This document shows, one piece after another, positions 30,996-32,497 of a stretch of 32,497 bases of DNA (its first letter is position 1; each line of letters begins with the position of its first letter). This DNA is from DASPJR01 sp035628505. Lineage in GTDB: Bacteria > Planctomycetota > SZUA-567 > H5-PLA8. The DNA is taken from NCBI GenBank assembly GCA_035628505.1, contig DASPJR010000066.1, positions 1 to 32,497 on the forward strand, in the 5' to 3' direction. A program made the translations under genes and the position numbers. The notes under the pieces were generated by a model. It had not been told where the DNA came from, ran no database searches, and worked only from the letters and a program-made list of their open reading frames with translations.

Positions 30996-31037
30996 TTAAC
31001 ACGGAGACGCGGAGGACGCAGAGTTCACAGAGGAAAG
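30996..31037. repeat. Dispersed CACGGAGACGCGGAGGACGC / TTCACAGAGG repeat
   Basis: TTTAACACGGAGACGCGGAG followed by GACGCAGAGTTCACAGAGGA is a further member of the CACAGAGG family, in the 270-base gap upstream of lepA. Confidence 0.65.
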
Positions 31038-31126
31038 CTGGTTTTACCGGCGGGTGGCCCAGAAGGGGCAGCCGTCTGGGCGCGAAGCGCAACAGTTTAC
31101 ACCGTTCGTAGAACCAGGAGTGTGTT

Positions 31127-31776
31127 TTGAGCTTTTCAAGATGCGCTGTTATCCCCATTATCCAACCCATCCTGGACACACGCCTTACACCCCCAGGAAT
31201 CTTGAACGCCTCTTTGCGGGACTACTGGAACGAGCGTTGGAAAATCATGATTTCAAAAGATCAAAATGCATGTTTGCGTCGGGCGGCACAGGAAGCACAA
31301 CCGGAATGGGACGAGTACGCGAACTACTGCTTAGATCGCGAACGAGGTCTTCGCAAGTTTGCGTTTGAACATTTGGCAAAATTTATCAACAATGCATGCA
31401 CTTGGCACTTTGCCGAGCGCAGGACATTTGTGGATTGGATCTGCCGTTTGCACCTGCAATTTGGCAGCAACGCTTATGGACTTGCACCTCAACCTCTGTG
31501 ATTGGCACCGCAGAATACGCCATGCATCACCTTCCTGATTTCTTCATCGGAGACACGAATGACGTGTCGGAAGTGCTTCGCGAAGCAAAAGCGCTGTGTG
31601 GTCGCCTGAGCGACGAGAAGACGCAGATCGCTCTCACTCAGGATCTCGCGTTAGCGAGCAACAAATTAAATGATTGGATCGCTTTCCGGAAAACAGAGCA
31701 GCAGGACTTCGGTAAGTGGTGCGCCGAACGTGGTCGCACGTATGAATGGGTGCGCGTCTACTACTATAATCGGTAG
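31127..31776 (+). pseudogene. Probable frameshifted gene of unknown function
   Basis: Two adjacent frames look like parts of one broken gene. The first (31127-31501) runs through DYWNERWKIMISKDQNACLRRAAQEAQPEWDEYANYCLDRERGLRKFAFEHLAKFI and stops at 31501. The second (31396 or ATG at 31522, to 31776) gives HHLPDFFIGDTNDVSEVLREAKALCGRLSDEKTQIAL...FGKWCAERGRTYEWVRVYYYNR. Both have coding-like, helix-rich composition and are AT-richer than their neighbours; the frame changes near 31440-31500. An assembly error or two separate overlapping genes is also possible. No family was recognised, and no ribosome-binding site is clear for the first part. An alternative frame at 31054-31368 seems to be a shadow. 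Confidence 0.45.
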
Positions 31777-31888
31777 AGTGACGCTTACCGGTTCGCGAGA
31801 TTTGAACACGGCCGGCGCGCAGTAACCTCTTGCGCTGACGCGCCCAGACGACGCGGTTGTCGGGCCACCCTGAGAAAAGGCGCTTGCC

Positions 31889-31913
31889 GGGAGTGCAAAA
31901 AGTTCTTTAGACT
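31889..31913 (+). promoter_or_regulatory. Promoter-like sequence close to the start codon at 31920
   Basis: TTGCCG (about 31884-31889), an 18-base spacer and TAGACT (31908-31913) lie just before the ATG at 31920. Transcription would start about at the A of the ATG. The same TTAGACTGT string occurs upstream of fba near 13105. Neither box is a close consensus match. Confidence 0.3.
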
Positions 31914-31919
31914 GTGGCC

Positions 31920-32497
31920 ATGCGTTACTTTTTATCGCTGATCCTGCTTGCGGTCTTCTGCGTCTCGGCTCAGGACGTGCCTGTTCAGAACGAACTGATC
32001 ATCAACTATGGCGGCGGTGGCTGGAAGAACGGTCAGGTTCATGAGCCGTGCGTGCTCGTCAATCCCAAGGATCCCAAGCGCTTGATCATGATTTACGGTG
32101 GGGCGCTTCATCAGAACCAGGGCGGTATTGGCAGTATCGGTAAGGCCTGGGCGAATATCAACGAGCCGTTCAAGTGGCACGAAGATGAGAGCAATCCCAT
32201 TCTTAAGCTCGATCCGAAGGTGCCGTTTGAGTCTGGAATGATTCGGGTCGATACGGTGATCTACAATGAATCCAGCGACGAGTACTGGATCTATTATACC
32301 GGCCGCACACCGCAGAATGTGGACGCCATTGGGCTTGTCACATGTCCGGCCGGAAAAGATGGATACAGCGACGTGACGCTTGCGAATATTAAGCGGCATG
32401 CGGGCAATCCGATCCTCTCACCCGGTGGCCAGGGCCGCAGCGACGAGTCACTCGTTTCGCAGGGCGCTGTCTTTCGCGAAAACGGCATGTGGTATTC
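31920..32497 (+). CDS. Secreted five-bladed beta-propeller glycosidase-like protein, N-terminal part
   Basis: The frame opens at ATG 31920 and runs without a stop past the window end, so only the first 192 residues are seen. A signal peptide is clear: MRYFLSLILLAVFCVSAQ. The mature part has blade-like repeats typical of the GH43/GH130/GH32-type propeller: HEPCVLVNPKDPKRLIMIYGG, NPILKLDPKVPFESGMIRVDTVIYNESSDEYWIYYTG, and NPILSPGGQGRSDESLVSQGAVFRENGMWY. Such proteins hydrolyse or phosphorolyse plant or microbial glycans outside the cell. The catalytic residues cannot be assigned from this part. There is no Shine-Dalgarno sequence just before the ATG, so it may be leaderless. The family is probable rather than certain. 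Confidence 0.78.
   Translation, partial: MRYFLSLILLAVFCVSAQDVPVQNELIINYGGGGWKNGQVHEPCVLVNPKDPKRLIMIYGGALHQNQGGIGSIGKAWANINEPFKWHEDESNPILKLDPKVPFESGMIRVDTVIYNESSDEYWIYYTGRTPQNVDAIGLVTCPAGKDGYSDVTLANIKRHAGNPILSPGGQGRSDESLVSQGAVFRENGMWY

Noticed and set aside
31785..31815. tRNA-like reverse-strand string GTTCAAATCTCGCGAACCGG
   Set aside because: It resembles a T-loop (TTCAAAT) but the flanking bases do not pair as a T-stem, and no acceptor or anticodon arm can be built around it.

Overview
The window is a chromosomal segment of a Gram-negative bacterium, most likely a planctomycete or a close PVC-group relative. The strongest pointers are a three-gene cluster of a PSCyt1/DUF1549/DUF1553 cytochrome protein, a Tat-exported DUF1501 protein and a Tat-exported NHL propeller, a type characteristic of that group. 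A signal peptidase I with a very large insertion, many secreted sugar-related proteins and outer-membrane assembly genes (lptB, a BamE-like lipoprotein) agree with this. The assignment is inferred from gene content only; no rRNA or tRNA gene was found. The DNA is fairly GC-rich, except for two AT-richer patches holding unrecognised genes.

Layout. 1-4753: a MoxR ATPase (cut by the window edge) and its usual partner, a DUF58 protein, separated by a PhoD-like phosphatase and a membrane glycosyltransferase on the opposite strand. 4775-5398: an orphan gene of unknown function. 5740-11874: a translation/transcription operon (nusA, infB, DUF503, rbfA) continuing into a lipoprotein thioredoxin and a BamE-like lipoprotein. 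11997-12833: a reverse-strand methyltransferase. 13170-14721: class II fructose-bisphosphate aldolase and a cold-shock protein with a terminator-bearing leader. 14997-20658 (reverse): NHL propeller, DUF1501 and PSCyt1/DUF1553 genes, transcribed in the order DUF1553-DUF1501-NHL away from a forward Rrf2-family Fe-S regulator at 20865. 21404-24847: an exported aldose epimerase divergent from a LacI-type regulator plus a DUF6807/PmoA-type protein. 24908-30856 (reverse): an alpha/beta hydrolase, lptB, lepB and lepA. 31127-31776: a probable frameshifted gene. 31920-end: the start of a secreted beta-propeller glycosidase-like protein.

Two themes run through the non-coding DNA. First, a dispersed family of intergenic repeats (cores like CACAGAGGACACAGAGG or CGCCAAGACGC) sits at many gene ends, sometimes as large inverted pairs, and in one place supplies the Shine-Dalgarno sequence of a gene. 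Second, two different heptanucleotide tandem arrays lie about 500 bp apart, one between genes and one inside the alpha/beta hydrolase reading frame. I found no CRISPR array, complete insertion sequence, prophage or recognisable defence locus. The strongest leads for something new are the remodelled signal peptidase, the LptB with a disordered N-terminal extension, the cytochrome/DUF1501/NHL cluster facing an Fe-S regulator, and the csp leader.
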